A stretch of 64,000 bases of DNA from Nitzschia sp. DOCU1 (lineage: Eukaryota; Bacillariophyta; Bacillariophyceae; Bacillariales; Bacillariaceae), in contig OX595999.1 in assembly GCA_951394045.1 (NCBI GenBank), forward strand, positions 1,116,001-1,180,000, read 5' to 3'. This document shows positions 20,601-28,854 of the stretch, piece by piece; positions within the stretch are counted from its first letter, which is position 1, and the number at the start of each line of letters is the position of its first letter. The notes under the pieces are model-generated. The model made no database searches and was not told the origin of the DNA. It saw nothing but the letters and a program-made list of their open reading frames with translations. A program made the translations under genes and the position numbers.

Positions 20601-21856
20601 ACTACGTACTGGCGTTTCCCCAGGCCCCGGCAGTTCGAGACCTCTACATGGAGATTCCAAAGGGGTTTACACTGGATGGCGTTGACAATCCAAAGGAATG
20701 GGTATTACAAGTGAACCGAAACCTCTATGGAGGAAAAGATGCTGGCCGCACCTGGTTTCTATTCCTGAAGACGAAGTTGGAGCAGCTGGGATTTGAGCAG
20801 TCAAAACATGACGATTGCATATTCTACAAGGGCAATATGATCTATGTCCTCTACACGGACGACAGCATACTTGCAGGCCCAGACCAACGAGAAATCGACA
20901 AGACGGTTGAAGAAATTTCCAAGGCGCTGGATATCACAGTTGAGGGATCACTGACAGACTTTCTTGGCGTCAACATCGATCGGCGCGACGACGGAACGAT
21001 CAAGTTATCACAACCAAAACTGATCGACCAAGTCTTGGAGGATTTGCACTTGAACCAGAAGAATACGACTACCAGAGAGACCCCAATGATATCATCCAAG
21101 ATCCTATCACGACATGAAGATGACCGGCCGTTTGACAAGCACTTTGACTACCGAAGTGTCATTGGGAAACTGCATTATCTGGTCGCTGGTTCGAGAAACG
21201 AGTTGGCATACTCGGTCCACCAATGTGCAAGGTTCTCTCATGAACCTAAGATGAAGCATGCACAGGCAGTGAAGAATATTGGACGGTACTTGAAAGGAAC
21301 ACGTGTCGAGGGTACAATAATGCGGCCTGATCCAAGCAAACCGTTGGAGGTTTATGTGGATGCGGACTTTGCGGGCAACTATGATCCACTATTGGCGGGA
21401 CGAGACCGAACGACGGCAAGGTCAAGACACGGGTTCTACATACTCTACGGTGGAATCCCAATCGCATGGAAGTCAACTCTACAGACGGAGATTGCATTGT
21501 CGACGACAGAAGCCGAGGTCACCGGTTTATCCTATGCACTACGAGAGGCGATACCTGTGATGAATTTACTAATCGAGATGAAAGAGCGAGGATACCCGGT
21601 CAACGCTGGAGGACCGAAAGTTCACTGCAGAGTATTCGAAGATAACAGTGGCGCGGTGGAAATTGCAAAGACGCACAAGTTTCGCCCGAGGACCAAGCAC
21701 CTCAACAACAGGTTGTTCCACTTTCGATCCTATGTCGACAAGGGACTAATCACAATCCATCCCATCGACACCAAGAACCAACCGGCGGACATTCTCACCA
21801 AACCACTCAATGAAGAAGAATTTAAGCACCACCGCAAGGTCATCAACGGGTGGTAG
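17678..21856 (+). CDS. Copia-type Pol: protease, integrase, reverse transcriptase, RNase H
   Basis: 1,392 residues with no interruption. A basic N-terminal part with one hydrophobic stretch (residues ~13-30) precedes the protease, whose active site reads GIDNRAT instead of the usual DS/TG. The pre-integrase zinc region is HNNFGH...CAACMFGK. The integrase DDE residues are at about D427 (VAVDQL), D501 (HADNG) and E536 (GKAEARI). The reverse transcriptase shows QLDYVLAFPQA and a YTDD box at 1059-1062. RNase H shows YVDADFAGN, LSTTEAEV, EDNSGAVEIAKTHKF and the terminal QPADILTKPL. The domain order defines Ty1/copia. It lies in the same frame as gag, separated by one UGA and four sense codons, so expression may use readthrough or its own ATG. 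Confidence 0.96.
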   Translation: MRLELVSRLLVWMHVGLAYTIVLIWVLFYANDGYVRYVPKRYRWRYRMAQYLAYLKAWRKRLPTPREAFRQWQLRRKRRALEKQLVSMATEILRKERGPASEGALVELLLAFEAILAKQAATSRPDATDFVLDSDSRKLGIDNRATAFISGDINDFEGPLSDSGKVVRGFGGQRVTGAMVGTAVIRLEDDNGMIHKFRLPNSYYVPGSKDRLFSPQHWAQELRKQKLGPATETTDADKVVLQWGPHRRTICLDPRTNVATIRTAPSYDRFVAYCAEAGFDDPTLRDYPIAFDAAMISDDENSSSDDDSSLPSARGDEDEQWTESHLPNTNLRSTTPNLVEQDENLPPKTTDEAQLLDIHNNFGHAHFSKLQEMAKQGTIPRRLARCRIPLCAACMFGKATKRPWRSKLSDNRAEAFSPTRPGQVVAVDQLKSPTPGFIAHLTGKLTTSRYTYATVFVDVYSGRGYVHLQKTQSGAETLEAKLAWERICQQEGIKVEHYHADNGIFRGFEWMADCLKKGQGMTFAGVDAHHQNGKAEARIRRLQELTRSMLLHAKRKWPQEISANLWPYALRMANESINATPNMSDKQRRSPDQIFSGTEVTTNPKHWKPFGCPVYVLDPSLRGSTRIHHKWKDRSRVGIYLGRSPHHNRNVALVLNPETGLVSPQYHVKFDPHFDTVKQLYGEGTKHMSMWQVKAGLVRNEEQAKALAKQQQSSQQLDGESVTSVSEKLTQTGKRGEGTPERAAFKEVPAEYPPEGAAGSEQGKPAPSNGADSAPDTDPGAHPADQSASMADHNKIPTQTRRSQRKRKPVERLIEAQAVEIEESTGATSEIFSYQALFPRDNDDHSTEIYALKAKADPDTLYLHEAMRQPDWEHFGQAMETEIEEQISKGLYTLRRRSEVPEGAKILKAVWQLRRKRDIRTNEIKKYKARCNIDGSKMVYGEHYKETYAPVAGWTAIRLLLALVLLCNWKTVQLDYVLAFPQAPAVRDLYMEIPKGFTLDGVDNPKEWVLQVNRNLYGGKDAGRTWFLFLKTKLEQLGFEQSKHDDCIFYKGNMIYVLYTDDSILAGPDQREIDKTVEEISKALDITVEGSLTDFLGVNIDRRDDGTIKLSQPKLIDQVLEDLHLNQKNTTTRETPMISSKILSRHEDDRPFDKHFDYRSVIGKLHYLVAGSRNELAYSVHQCARFSHEPKMKHAQAVKNIGRYLKGTRVEGTIMRPDPSKPLEVYVDADFAGNYDPLLAGRDRTTARSRHGFYILYGGIPIAWKSTLQTEIALSTTEAEVTGLSYALREAIPVMNLLIEMKERGYPVNAGGPKVHCRVFEDNSGAVEIAKTHKFRPRTKHLNNRLFHFRSYVDKGLITIHPIDTKNQPADILTKPLNEEEFKHHRKVINGW

Positions 21857-21889
21857 CTATTACTTATAGAGTCGACTTCACTAGACTCG

Positions 21890-21899
21890 TGAGAGGGAG
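21890..21899 (+). promoter_or_regulatory. Polypurine tract
   Basis: A purine-rich run ending GAGAGGGAG directly before the 3' LTR, the usual primer for plus-strand DNA synthesis. Confidence 0.75.
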
Positions 21900-22146
21900 T
21901 GTTGGAATAATACGATTCAACACGAGTCCAGTTCCACGACTCAAATACGACTGACTCAGAGGAGCTACAACACAACTATTTCGAAGAGTCTCTAAGAAGC
22001 CTATGGAGAGAAATCGAATTCTAAGAGGCGGTGGACTCTACATTGCACTCTAAACTGAATAGCTCATTAATTTCACTATAGAACAAGCTAGTTCATCGAG
22101 CCCCAATTCGAGTAGCTGCCGAGCTAGGAACTACCGAATTGTAACA
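21900..22146 (+). repeat. 3' LTR
   Basis: Identical by eye to the 5' LTR over 247 bp, ending GAATTGTAACA and followed by the right target duplication AAAGTG. It should supply the element's polyadenylation signal. Confidence 0.97.
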
Positions 22147-22474
22147 AAAGTGGTTTTTTCTCGTGCCTCTGTTTTTTCTCAGGTTGCGAAAATGACTACT
22201 TCGACCAAGCCGTCGGCGGACAGGCGGGCGGGGGATTTGGCGGATATGACTACTTCGACCACATGCCGTCATCGAACTTCGCATCCGGTGTCATAGCAAG
22301 GAGTACGAAGTAGTCGGCGATTTCAATGCTGATATCCATAGCTCGAGGAGAGACGCATAGGATGACATCTACAGTCATTTACAAAATGCACCATGTGTCT
22401 AATGTTATCACAATTACGTAGCTGTCGTCCGAGCTAGCCTTTATTTGCATTCCGAAACGAAACAAGCTAGACTA
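22147..22474. other. Right flank of the copia element
   Basis: No gene seen. It contains repeated GACTACTTCGACCA units at 22193-22262. It holds the 3' UTR of the aldolase gene on the minus strand. Confidence 0.5.
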
Positions 22475-23977
22475 CTATACGGGAAGGCCACCTCGTCGGG
22501 GACCCAAAACATTGCTGGCCGTTTGGGCTTGGCCAAGTCCTAGGATGTTTTGGCACTTGAGATCTTCAAAGCACTTGCTCAATCGAGCGACAGTGTTGAT
22601 TTCGGCAGCACGCATCAATTCACGAGGCTGGGCAGCAGGACATGGAAACGACAACGCGAAAAAATGTCAGAAATGCCCGTCTGGGTCAAAAAGTTGCATG
22701 CCGATTATTGTCCACTTACATCATAGTACTTCTTGTTTGGCTTGTCCTCTCCCTCGGGGTTTCCGATTTGCGATTGAAGGTAGTCGTGGTATTTAGCCTC
22801 AAAGTTCTTGATGCCCTCCCAGTAGCTCCATTGTGTGTCAGTGTCAATGTTCATCTTGATGACACCGTAGCTGAGAGCTTCTTGGATATCCGAGACTTCC
22901 GAACCACTGCCTCCATGGAAGACAAAGGAGACAGGGAGCTTGTTCTTGGGTGCCTTGTCACCCAACTTGTCCGTAATGTATTTTTGAGCCTTGTCCAAAA
23001 TCTTGGGCTCGAGCTTGACATTTCCGGGCTTGTAGACACCGTGCACGTTGCCAAAGGCGGCAGCGATCGTGAATTTGTCAGAAACTTCGCTCAGCTTTTG
23101 GTACGTCTCATAGATTTCCTCGGGTTTGGAATACAAGTCTTCAATGGGTCGGTCAGAGTTGTCGACACCGTCTTCTTCTCCTCCTGTAATTCCCAATTCC
23201 ATTTCCAAAAGCAAACCAATCTTTTCCATGCGCTTAAGGTAATCCTGGCAGATTTCCAGGTTTTCTTCAAGAGGCTCTTCCGACAGATCAATCATGTGCG
23301 AAGAAAAGAGGGGCTCACCGTGTGTTTGGTAGTATCGTTCCGAGGCGGCGATGAGACCGTCGACCCATGGCAAAAGCTTCTTCGAGCAATGGTCCGTGTG
23401 AAGAATGACAGGAACTCCGTATTGCTCCGCCATTGTTCGGACGTGGAAGGCACCCGAAACCGCACCAGCAATGGCGGCACGGTAATTTGAGTTGTCCAAT
23501 CCCTTGCCACCGTAGAATTGGGATCCACCGCTAGAAAACTGGATGATGATGGGGGCATCGTTGGCACGAGCAGCCTCCAAACAGGCGTTGATTCCAGAGT
23601 TGGATACACAGTTCACAGCTGGAATGGCGTAACCTGTGGGGTTTCGTGGTCAGAAAAAGTGACAAATGAAAGAATGAGATTTCGTCGGAGTTCGTCGACA
23701 CCATAATACAAGCATTCTACCGTAAAATCTCTTCCTTCAACTTACCGTTCTCTTTCGCGTGGTTCAACAAATCCATCATGGCCTGACCGCTGAGGACACC
23801 AGGGTGAACACTCGCTGGGAGGTTAGGGAAACTTTCGAGAGCACATTCGTCCTCGCAAGGGATTCCGACCTCATCGGACATCTTCTTCAGGGGCTTGACA
23901 GCCCCCATGCGCCCCGTCGGGGCAGGAACAAAGGCATTGGCACATGCAAACGAGATGGCAACAATCGCGAGTTTCAT
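22475..23977 (-). CDS. FBA: Plastid class II fructose-1,6-bisphosphate aldolase, three exons
   Basis: Exons are 23746-23977, 22720-23633 and 22475-22627, with GT-AG introns of 112 and 92 bp (donors GTAAGT). The joined product is 432 residues. The N-terminus MKLAIVAISFACANA|FVPAP is a signal peptide plus ASAFAP-like junction, so the enzyme goes to the plastid. It catalyses reversible aldol cleavage of fructose-1,6-bisphosphate in the Calvin cycle and plastid glycolysis. Zn and substrate residues are visible in HTDHC (156-160), AFGNVHGVY, and FHGGSGS. The start was placed at MKLAIV because the longer upstream frame lacks a signal at its own start. Exon 3 (PRELMRAAE ... RRGGLPV) restores the usual class II C-terminus after KKYYD. 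Class II plastid aldolases are typical of diatoms. Confidence 0.95.
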
Positions 23978-24807
23978 CGTGCAAGCAAGGCAATGTAATG
24001 AAAAATGGGAATGCGACGATGCAAATGCAGAAGATACGGGCGCTGACAAATAAATTCAGCTATGGCGACACGAAAGATTACACAGATGGTCGGTATTTTG
24101 CGGCGTAAGATCCCCGACACCAATTCTCCCGCTCGCCCGAAGAGTATCTACGCACGAAGTTGAGGGCGTTCGATAGAGGATCGGTCGTCGCCGTCGGTGG
24201 CGGCATGTTCTACCACCAATGGATTTCAAACGGCAAATGTCAACACGTCACCGTCCCCACCAAGGAGACAAGCGTGACGGCGACATCGGCCACCGACCAC
24301 GCATTGCATATTTGCACCCCAATCCAAAAGTGGCGCATGTGCTACAGCAATGCGAACCGCCCACAGAAAACGCGCACACGCGAAGAAAAATGAAGTGAGG
24401 GATCGCGCGCGTTGCCGACACGCTCGCGATCTTGCAGGGTTTAACGAAAAAATGACGAGGTGGAATCAAACCAAGTGACGATGACGATGAGAGGGCGACC
24501 AAATGTGTTTGGGAATTCAAGCAACACTCGTCCATTAGTAGACCATTTGCCAGGAATTTCTACTAATAGCGCTGGGCGTTACCACATCACCGTCCATAAC
24601 GATCACTCAACAGGGAACTGCCGGCTCACGGCTTGAGCTCGAACCCTCGAATTTTCTTTTTGCCGAAATGGGACAGACCTTTCATTTTTCTGGCTGAGAT
24701 TCTGCCGGTGGCCTACGACTTTCACTTTGTGCTTTTGAGCCGTGTCCTTCGGAGCGAAAGAGGTGGGACGCTAGGCGTGGTATAACGACCTCCTTCCTTT
24801 AGTTTTT
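23978..24807. other. Divergent promoter region of aldolase and TatD genes
   Basis: 830 bp between oppositely transcribed genes, with no supported coding frame. Both promoters should lie here. No specific motif could be assigned. Confidence 0.5.
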
Positions 24808-25791
24808 ATGCCGTCTTTGGTGGCAATTCTGAGGAACCGTATCCTCGCAGTTCTGTTGCTTTCGCACATTGCAAAAGCAATGAATATCGAGAAAGTCTCG
24901 GAGAAGTCCCCAATCGCCAAGCCAATTCTAACCGGAGCTGTCGAATTCTCGTCGCCCATGCGTCCCCGTGTGGTAGATATCGGCGTCAACTTGACGCACA
25001 AAGCTTTCCAAAATCGATGGAAGGATGTGGTTCGACAGGCAATTGTCGCGGGTGTGGATACAATTCTGCTGACAGGGACTTGTTTGGATCGATCACGCCA
25101 GTGCATGGAAATGGCTCAGCAATGGCTGGATGAAGAAGGTGGTACTCCTAATCTTTTCTTCACGGTCGGTGTTCATCCTCACGATGCCAAGACGTGGAGA
25201 GATGATGTCACATCAACACAAGCCATGAAAGAACTATTAAAGCACCCCCTGGCGGTTGCCGTGGGCGAGTGTGGGCTGGACTATAACCGCAACTTTAGCT
25301 CGAAGGAAGAACAAAACCTTGCGTTTCTTCGTCAAGTGGAGCTAGCGTGTGAGTGCAATCTCCCGCTCTTTCTTCATGAACGAGAAGGCCATGAGGATCT
25401 AGTCAAGGTGCTGGATGAGGTTGCCAAGACAAAGACGTTGCCACCGATTGTTGTACATTGCTTTACAGGTACAGAGGCTGAAGCCTTGGCATACATCGAA
25501 CGAGGCTACTTTATTGGCTTTACGGGAACCATTTGCAAGAAGGAACGGGGGGCACCATTGCGTGCATTGTTGCCTAAGCTTCCATTGGACCGTCTGATGG
25601 TAGAAACAGATGCCCCCTTCATGGGCTTTCAAAAGGGCAAGAGGAGCAGCTCTCCAGCTGATTGCGCCGACGTTGCCAAAAAATTGGCCGAGACGATGGG
25701 GATTTCGTTGGAGCATGCGTGCCAAACCACGACGGAGACAGCACTAAGTTTTTTCCAAATCCCCAAGGACTTGACCATGCCGAAGAAATGA
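24808..25791 (+). CDS. TatD-family metal-dependent deoxyribonuclease (TATDN1-like)
   Basis: 327 residues, a TIM-barrel hydrolase of the TatD group, which removes nucleotides from DNA ends in DNA repair and apoptosis-like DNA degradation. The first strand reads VVDIGVNLTHKAF, which lacks the bacterial HxH as eukaryotic TATDN1 proteins do. Further metal and catalytic residues are in VGECGLDY, LFLHERE, VVHCFTG and MVETDAPFM. The spacing and length match the family. The first ~25 residues are hydrophobic with a few basic residues (MPSLVAILRNRILAVLLLSHIAKA), which suggests a signal or mitochondrial presequence absent from cytosolic homologues. A second ATG at MNIEKV could give a form lacking it. 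Confidence 0.92.
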   Translation: MPSLVAILRNRILAVLLLSHIAKAMNIEKVSEKSPIAKPILTGAVEFSSPMRPRVVDIGVNLTHKAFQNRWKDVVRQAIVAGVDTILLTGTCLDRSRQCMEMAQQWLDEEGGTPNLFFTVGVHPHDAKTWRDDVTSTQAMKELLKHPLAVAVGECGLDYNRNFSSKEEQNLAFLRQVELACECNLPLFLHEREGHEDLVKVLDEVAKTKTLPPIVVHCFTGTEAEALAYIERGYFIGFTGTICKKERGAPLRALLPKLPLDRLMVETDAPFMGFQKGKRSSSPADCADVAKKLAETMGISLEHACQTTTETALSFFQIPKDLTMPKK

Positions 25792-26275
25792 ACAGATTTT
25801 TTAATTTTGAAGCGCTCCCAAACTTTTGCACGTTCAGGTGGGCAAAGTGGGCGCCTGAGGAGTAATCGGGCAGAATATTGTCTTTGCCCCATCACGACTA
25901 GTAGTAGTTTTCGAAGCGGTGTCGCAGCAACAGTCTAAATAATATTGTCTTCGGCAGTTGCTTTCCAGAGTGAAATGAAGTTCCTATTCGTATGTATACG
26001 AATACGAATCTAGCTGGACGACAGGGCAGATAGTAGCAGAAACCCCATCAGGATGGATGACGAGGTCGAATTATGTAGTCCGTGGAGTCAAACGCCCGGA
26101 TTTGGCCTCCTCGGCGGGAAAGATACGGTTTCGCCCGACGAAGAAACGGGAGAGCGAAGACCATGAAGAGAGGAGGGAGTCAATGAAAGCCAGTCACGTG
26201 ATCATCGTAGCATTCAACTCTGTTGCGGTGCTTCTTTTGTTCGCTGATCTTCATATACCGTAGTCACCTACGACA
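25792..26275. other. Intergenic region upstream of msrA
   Basis: No supported gene in 484 bp. A small frame at 26057-26263 has no recognisable content. It should include the msrA promoter. Confidence 0.5.
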
Positions 26276-26866
26276 ATGAGTTGCGGGGGTGGTACTTGTC
26301 GCCGCCAAGGTGCAGAAGCATTTTCGTCCCAATCCCATCACGACGATAACAGCGACGAAGAAGAACTGGAATCGTGCCGCAAATTAGAGCTTGTGCCAAG
26401 TTCGCCAGGCAATGACTTGTTAATTGTTGGGTGTGGATGATTCTGGACAGGCCAGCTAAAATATCAACGTCTGGATGGTGTGGTGCAAGTTATGGCGGGC
26501 TATTCCGGCGGTCTTCAACCCAACCCAACGTACAATGATGTGTTGGACCACTCCGAAGCGCTGTGGATTGAATACGATCCGTCTCAAGTATCTCTAGAAG
26601 AGCTGCTAGTTGCTTGGACCAAAATGCACAAACCTGAAAAGCCCGTCGCTCGCCAATACCGCTCGGCAGTCTGGTTTCTAAACGAGGCTCAAAGGGTAGC
26701 TGCCAACAAAGTTGTTTCTGAATGGACTGAAACTCACAAGGAAAAGCTAGGAGATTCACCTGCTGTTCTCTACACAACTGTGGAACCCGCTACATTTTTC
26801 TATCAGGCCGAGTCCTATCACCAAGACTATTACATCCGAACCGGCCAAGCCCGCTTCGTACAGTAG
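26276..26866 (+). CDS. msrA: Selenocysteine-containing peptide methionine sulfoxide reductase A, in-frame UGA at codon 55
   Basis: Translation from the ATG at 26276 is open to 26866 except for one TGA at 26438-26440. Reading that TGA as selenocysteine (U) gives GCGUFWTGQLKYQRLDGV. The U falls exactly where MsrA enzymes have the catalytic Cys of GCFWG. Downstream are the family blocks GYSGG, PTYNDV, YDPSQVS, QYRSAVWF and AESYHQDYY. The product is 196 residues. MsrA reduces methionine-S-sulfoxide in proteins, and a Sec active site makes the reaction faster. A SECIS-like hairpin lies about 30 nt after the TAG stop, which strongly supports Sec insertion over a pseudogene. No targeting signal is evident, so the enzyme is probably cytosolic. 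The N-terminus carries Cys residues (MSCGGGTC) and an acidic run. Sec-MsrA is known from Chlamydomonas. Confidence 0.93.
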
Positions 26867-26895
26867 CAGACTGCAGCTCTGGCTCGTCATTTTGC

Positions 26896-26975
26896 ATTCA
26901 TGATCCCGGGAATGACAGGCCTTGAAACTATTTGTCACCAACATAGCTTCTAGACCTTGAAGCATGGGAATGAAT
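26896..26975 (+). promoter_or_regulatory. SECIS-like stem-loop in the msrA 3' UTR
   Basis: Helix I pairs ATTCAT (26896-26901) with ATGAAT (26970-26975), and TCCC (26904-26907) with GGGA (26966-26969). After an internal loop comes the SECIS core, ATGA at 26912-26915 against TGAA at 26958-26961, giving tandem G.A pairs. Helix II runs 26917-26931 against 26943-26957 with three isolated mismatches. An AAA run (26925-26927) lies about 9-10 nt after the ATGA, close to the spacing of the conserved SECIS AA. The apical loop is 11 nt. Found by hand pairing. Confidence 0.85.
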
Positions 26976-26989
26976 ATCAAATGCAATGA

Positions 26990-27505
26990 GAATATCCCAC
27001 CAAGCCCGATCCGAAACTCCAAGAATGGTCGAATGAGTCGTGGTGGCGTCTTCCCGTCCATCCGCCGTCTCACACCCCTAAATTCGATGACGTGGCGTGC
27101 CACTTTCGGCGTATCACGTGGCGAACTGTGAAAGTACATTTTTACGTGAAATTAGTACTGGACCAAGAACACGATCTTTCGAAAGACGCAGTTTTCCACC
27201 GCGCGCTTCCGAACCCTCTCGTGGCCACTGACGACGAGATCTCGAGGTGATGTCCTTTCGTGGACGCATCGACGTATCTTCACACTTTCTTTCGAACACA
27301 TCCAACGGTAGTTTCCAGCTCTAAAGTTCATTAGCTTTTGGGTCTGTCTTCCCAGATCCACTTGTCATTTCAGCTGTTTGTCTGTTGCCTTGTTGCATTC
27401 TTCAACAGTCTCTCAGTTGTTTCCTAAAGCCAAAAGCACACGAGCGACAAACTTTTCACCTATTACCCGAAAGCCTCGTTTATTTTATCCAACTGCACCA
27501 AGACC
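26990..27505. other. Intergenic region between msrA and clpS
   Basis: 516 bp with no supported gene. It includes the clpS promoter. Confidence 0.5.
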
Positions 27506-28003
27506 ATGTGCCGATCCATTTCCAAGTCTATCCTTGCTGGAGTTTTTTTTCTTTGGTTGTCCCTAGCAGGACACACCCATGCCTTTTCCCAGCGCCCGGC
27601 CTTTGTGAAAGCCACAGTCCAGGCCTCTACCACCACCAGCTCGCCTTCCTTTGCTTCCCCCCTTATTATGAGCAGTGGCCCCGCCATTTTGGATCGACCA
27701 GAGACGGTGGAAGAGGTGGATGTTGACGAAGACAAAAAGACAGAACGTGAGAACAAATTAGGAGGCGAAGGCTGGGAGATTCGATTGTTCAACGACCCCT
27801 TCAACAAGCGAGAATTTGTCGCTCGTTGCCTGGCTACGATTTGTGGCAAATCGGACACGGAATCCTACCAAATCATGATGGAAGCCCACAAAAATGGAAT
27901 GGGAGTAGTGGGTCGATACCAGTTTGAAATTGCGGAACTCTACCATGGCTCGTTGCGTGAAAATGGACTCGTGGTGGACATGGTTCCTGTGGATGACGAA
28001 TAA
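27506..28003 (+). CDS. clpS: Plastid ClpS-like N-recognin adaptor
   Basis: 165 residues. An N-terminal signal peptide (SILAGVFFLWLSLAGHTHA|FSQRP) with an ASAFAP-like junction is followed by a Ser/Thr-rich transit region. The ClpS core begins near residue 90 with IRLFNDPFNKREFVARCLATI and continues through IMMEAHKNGMGVVGRYQFEIAELYHGSL. ClpS proteins deliver N-degron substrates to the Clp protease. The Asn-Asp pair in LFNDP and the His of MEAHKNG correspond to the residues that hold the substrate N-terminus in bacterial ClpS. The length fits the family once targeting sequence is removed. It should act in the plastid stroma with ClpC. Confidence 0.88.
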   Translation: MCRSISKSILAGVFFLWLSLAGHTHAFSQRPAFVKATVQASTTTSSPSFASPLIMSSGPAILDRPETVEEVDVDEDKKTERENKLGGEGWEIRLFNDPFNKREFVARCLATICGKSDTESYQIMMEAHKNGMGVVGRYQFEIAELYHGSLRENGLVVDMVPVDDE

Positions 28004-28854
28004 GAAGCAACGCTTGCTGCTTGACGGCATGTATTTCTATTGTACGAACAAGAACCGAAAATAACCACAGCAAGTGTATTTTCGACCAGAAAGGCGCCAC
28101 TGTAGATATTATTCATTTCATTCATTTAAACACCCACATTTTGCTACTTCTTAGAGCAGAGCCCATAAAGAATTTGAGTTCTACGAGGATGCTTCAAAAC
28201 CTGTTTCGTCCTATGCAAATCATTCGAAACTACACTGTAACACCATCAACGCCCCAGAAAATCATGTGCTGGTGTTAACTCCAATGACAAATTAATCAAT
28301 CGATATTGATCATTTACCGAAACGAAGCATTGCGGGCTACAGTAGCCCGTAGTAGAGTTGCCCCCCTCACCCAGGAGCCTTTTTCCAAGGCTGTGTCCCT
28401 TTAGTTGATATGCCCACTGAAATACTTTCGCAATAGAGTCCTTAACTTCCAGTCCAATGTTATTAGTCTTCTAATCCGCTTGTTTGCAAACTGCCTCATC
28501 TCTGCCACCGTGCTCTCGCTCACTATGTAGCTATCGGTACTATGGCATCATTATTTTAGGGAATCCGGCATCCTCTCTTTCCGAAATTTTGTTTCGCTTT
28601 TTCTCGGTTCCCGAGCGGCCGGCGGCGCGCGCGCATGCACTCACAATGTCGCTCCCATCCACCATGCATGGACCATGGTGATGCCAGTTGATTTCATAGC
28701 TCGTTCAAACCCTTTTTATCTAAAGTGGATACATCTTGTATCCATCGGGAGGGGGCTAACGTCGAGACTGATCATTATTCACTTGGTGACAGTCGGTGGA
28801 GCTTGAATCGGTGGTCGAAAATCGAGTAGTAAACGCAATCTTTTTGAAATCACC
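28004..28854. other. Intergenic region upstream of the TPR gene
   Basis: 851 bp without a supported gene. It contains a GC-rich alternating tract (GGCGGCGCGCGCGCATGC) near 28620. It should contain the TPR promoter. Confidence 0.5.

Larger units (their letters stand above)
16033..22146 (+). mobile_element. Full-length Ty1/copia (CoDi-like) LTR retrotransposon
   Basis: A 6,114-bp element with two 247-bp LTRs that I read as identical, TG...CA ends, and the six bases AAAGTG repeated on both sides (16027-16032 and 22147-22152). The internal part carries gag, then pol in the order protease, integrase, reverse transcriptase, RNase H, which defines Ty1/copia. A purine tract (GAGAGGGAG) abuts the 3' LTR. 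All domains are open apart from one UGA between gag and pol. Identical LTRs and intact frames indicate a very recent insertion and a possibly active copy. It sits between the sulfotransferase promoter side and the aldolase 3' end. Confidence 0.97.

Noticed and set aside
22642..23490. Long plus-strand frame antisense to the aldolase gene
   Set aside because: Entirely within the aldolase exons and intron, no domain, explained by codon bias of the real gene.
26438..26440. TGA in msrA as a frameshift or pseudogene stop
   Set aside because: Frame is conserved on both sides, the stop falls on the catalytic residue, and a SECIS-like hairpin follows the natural TAG.
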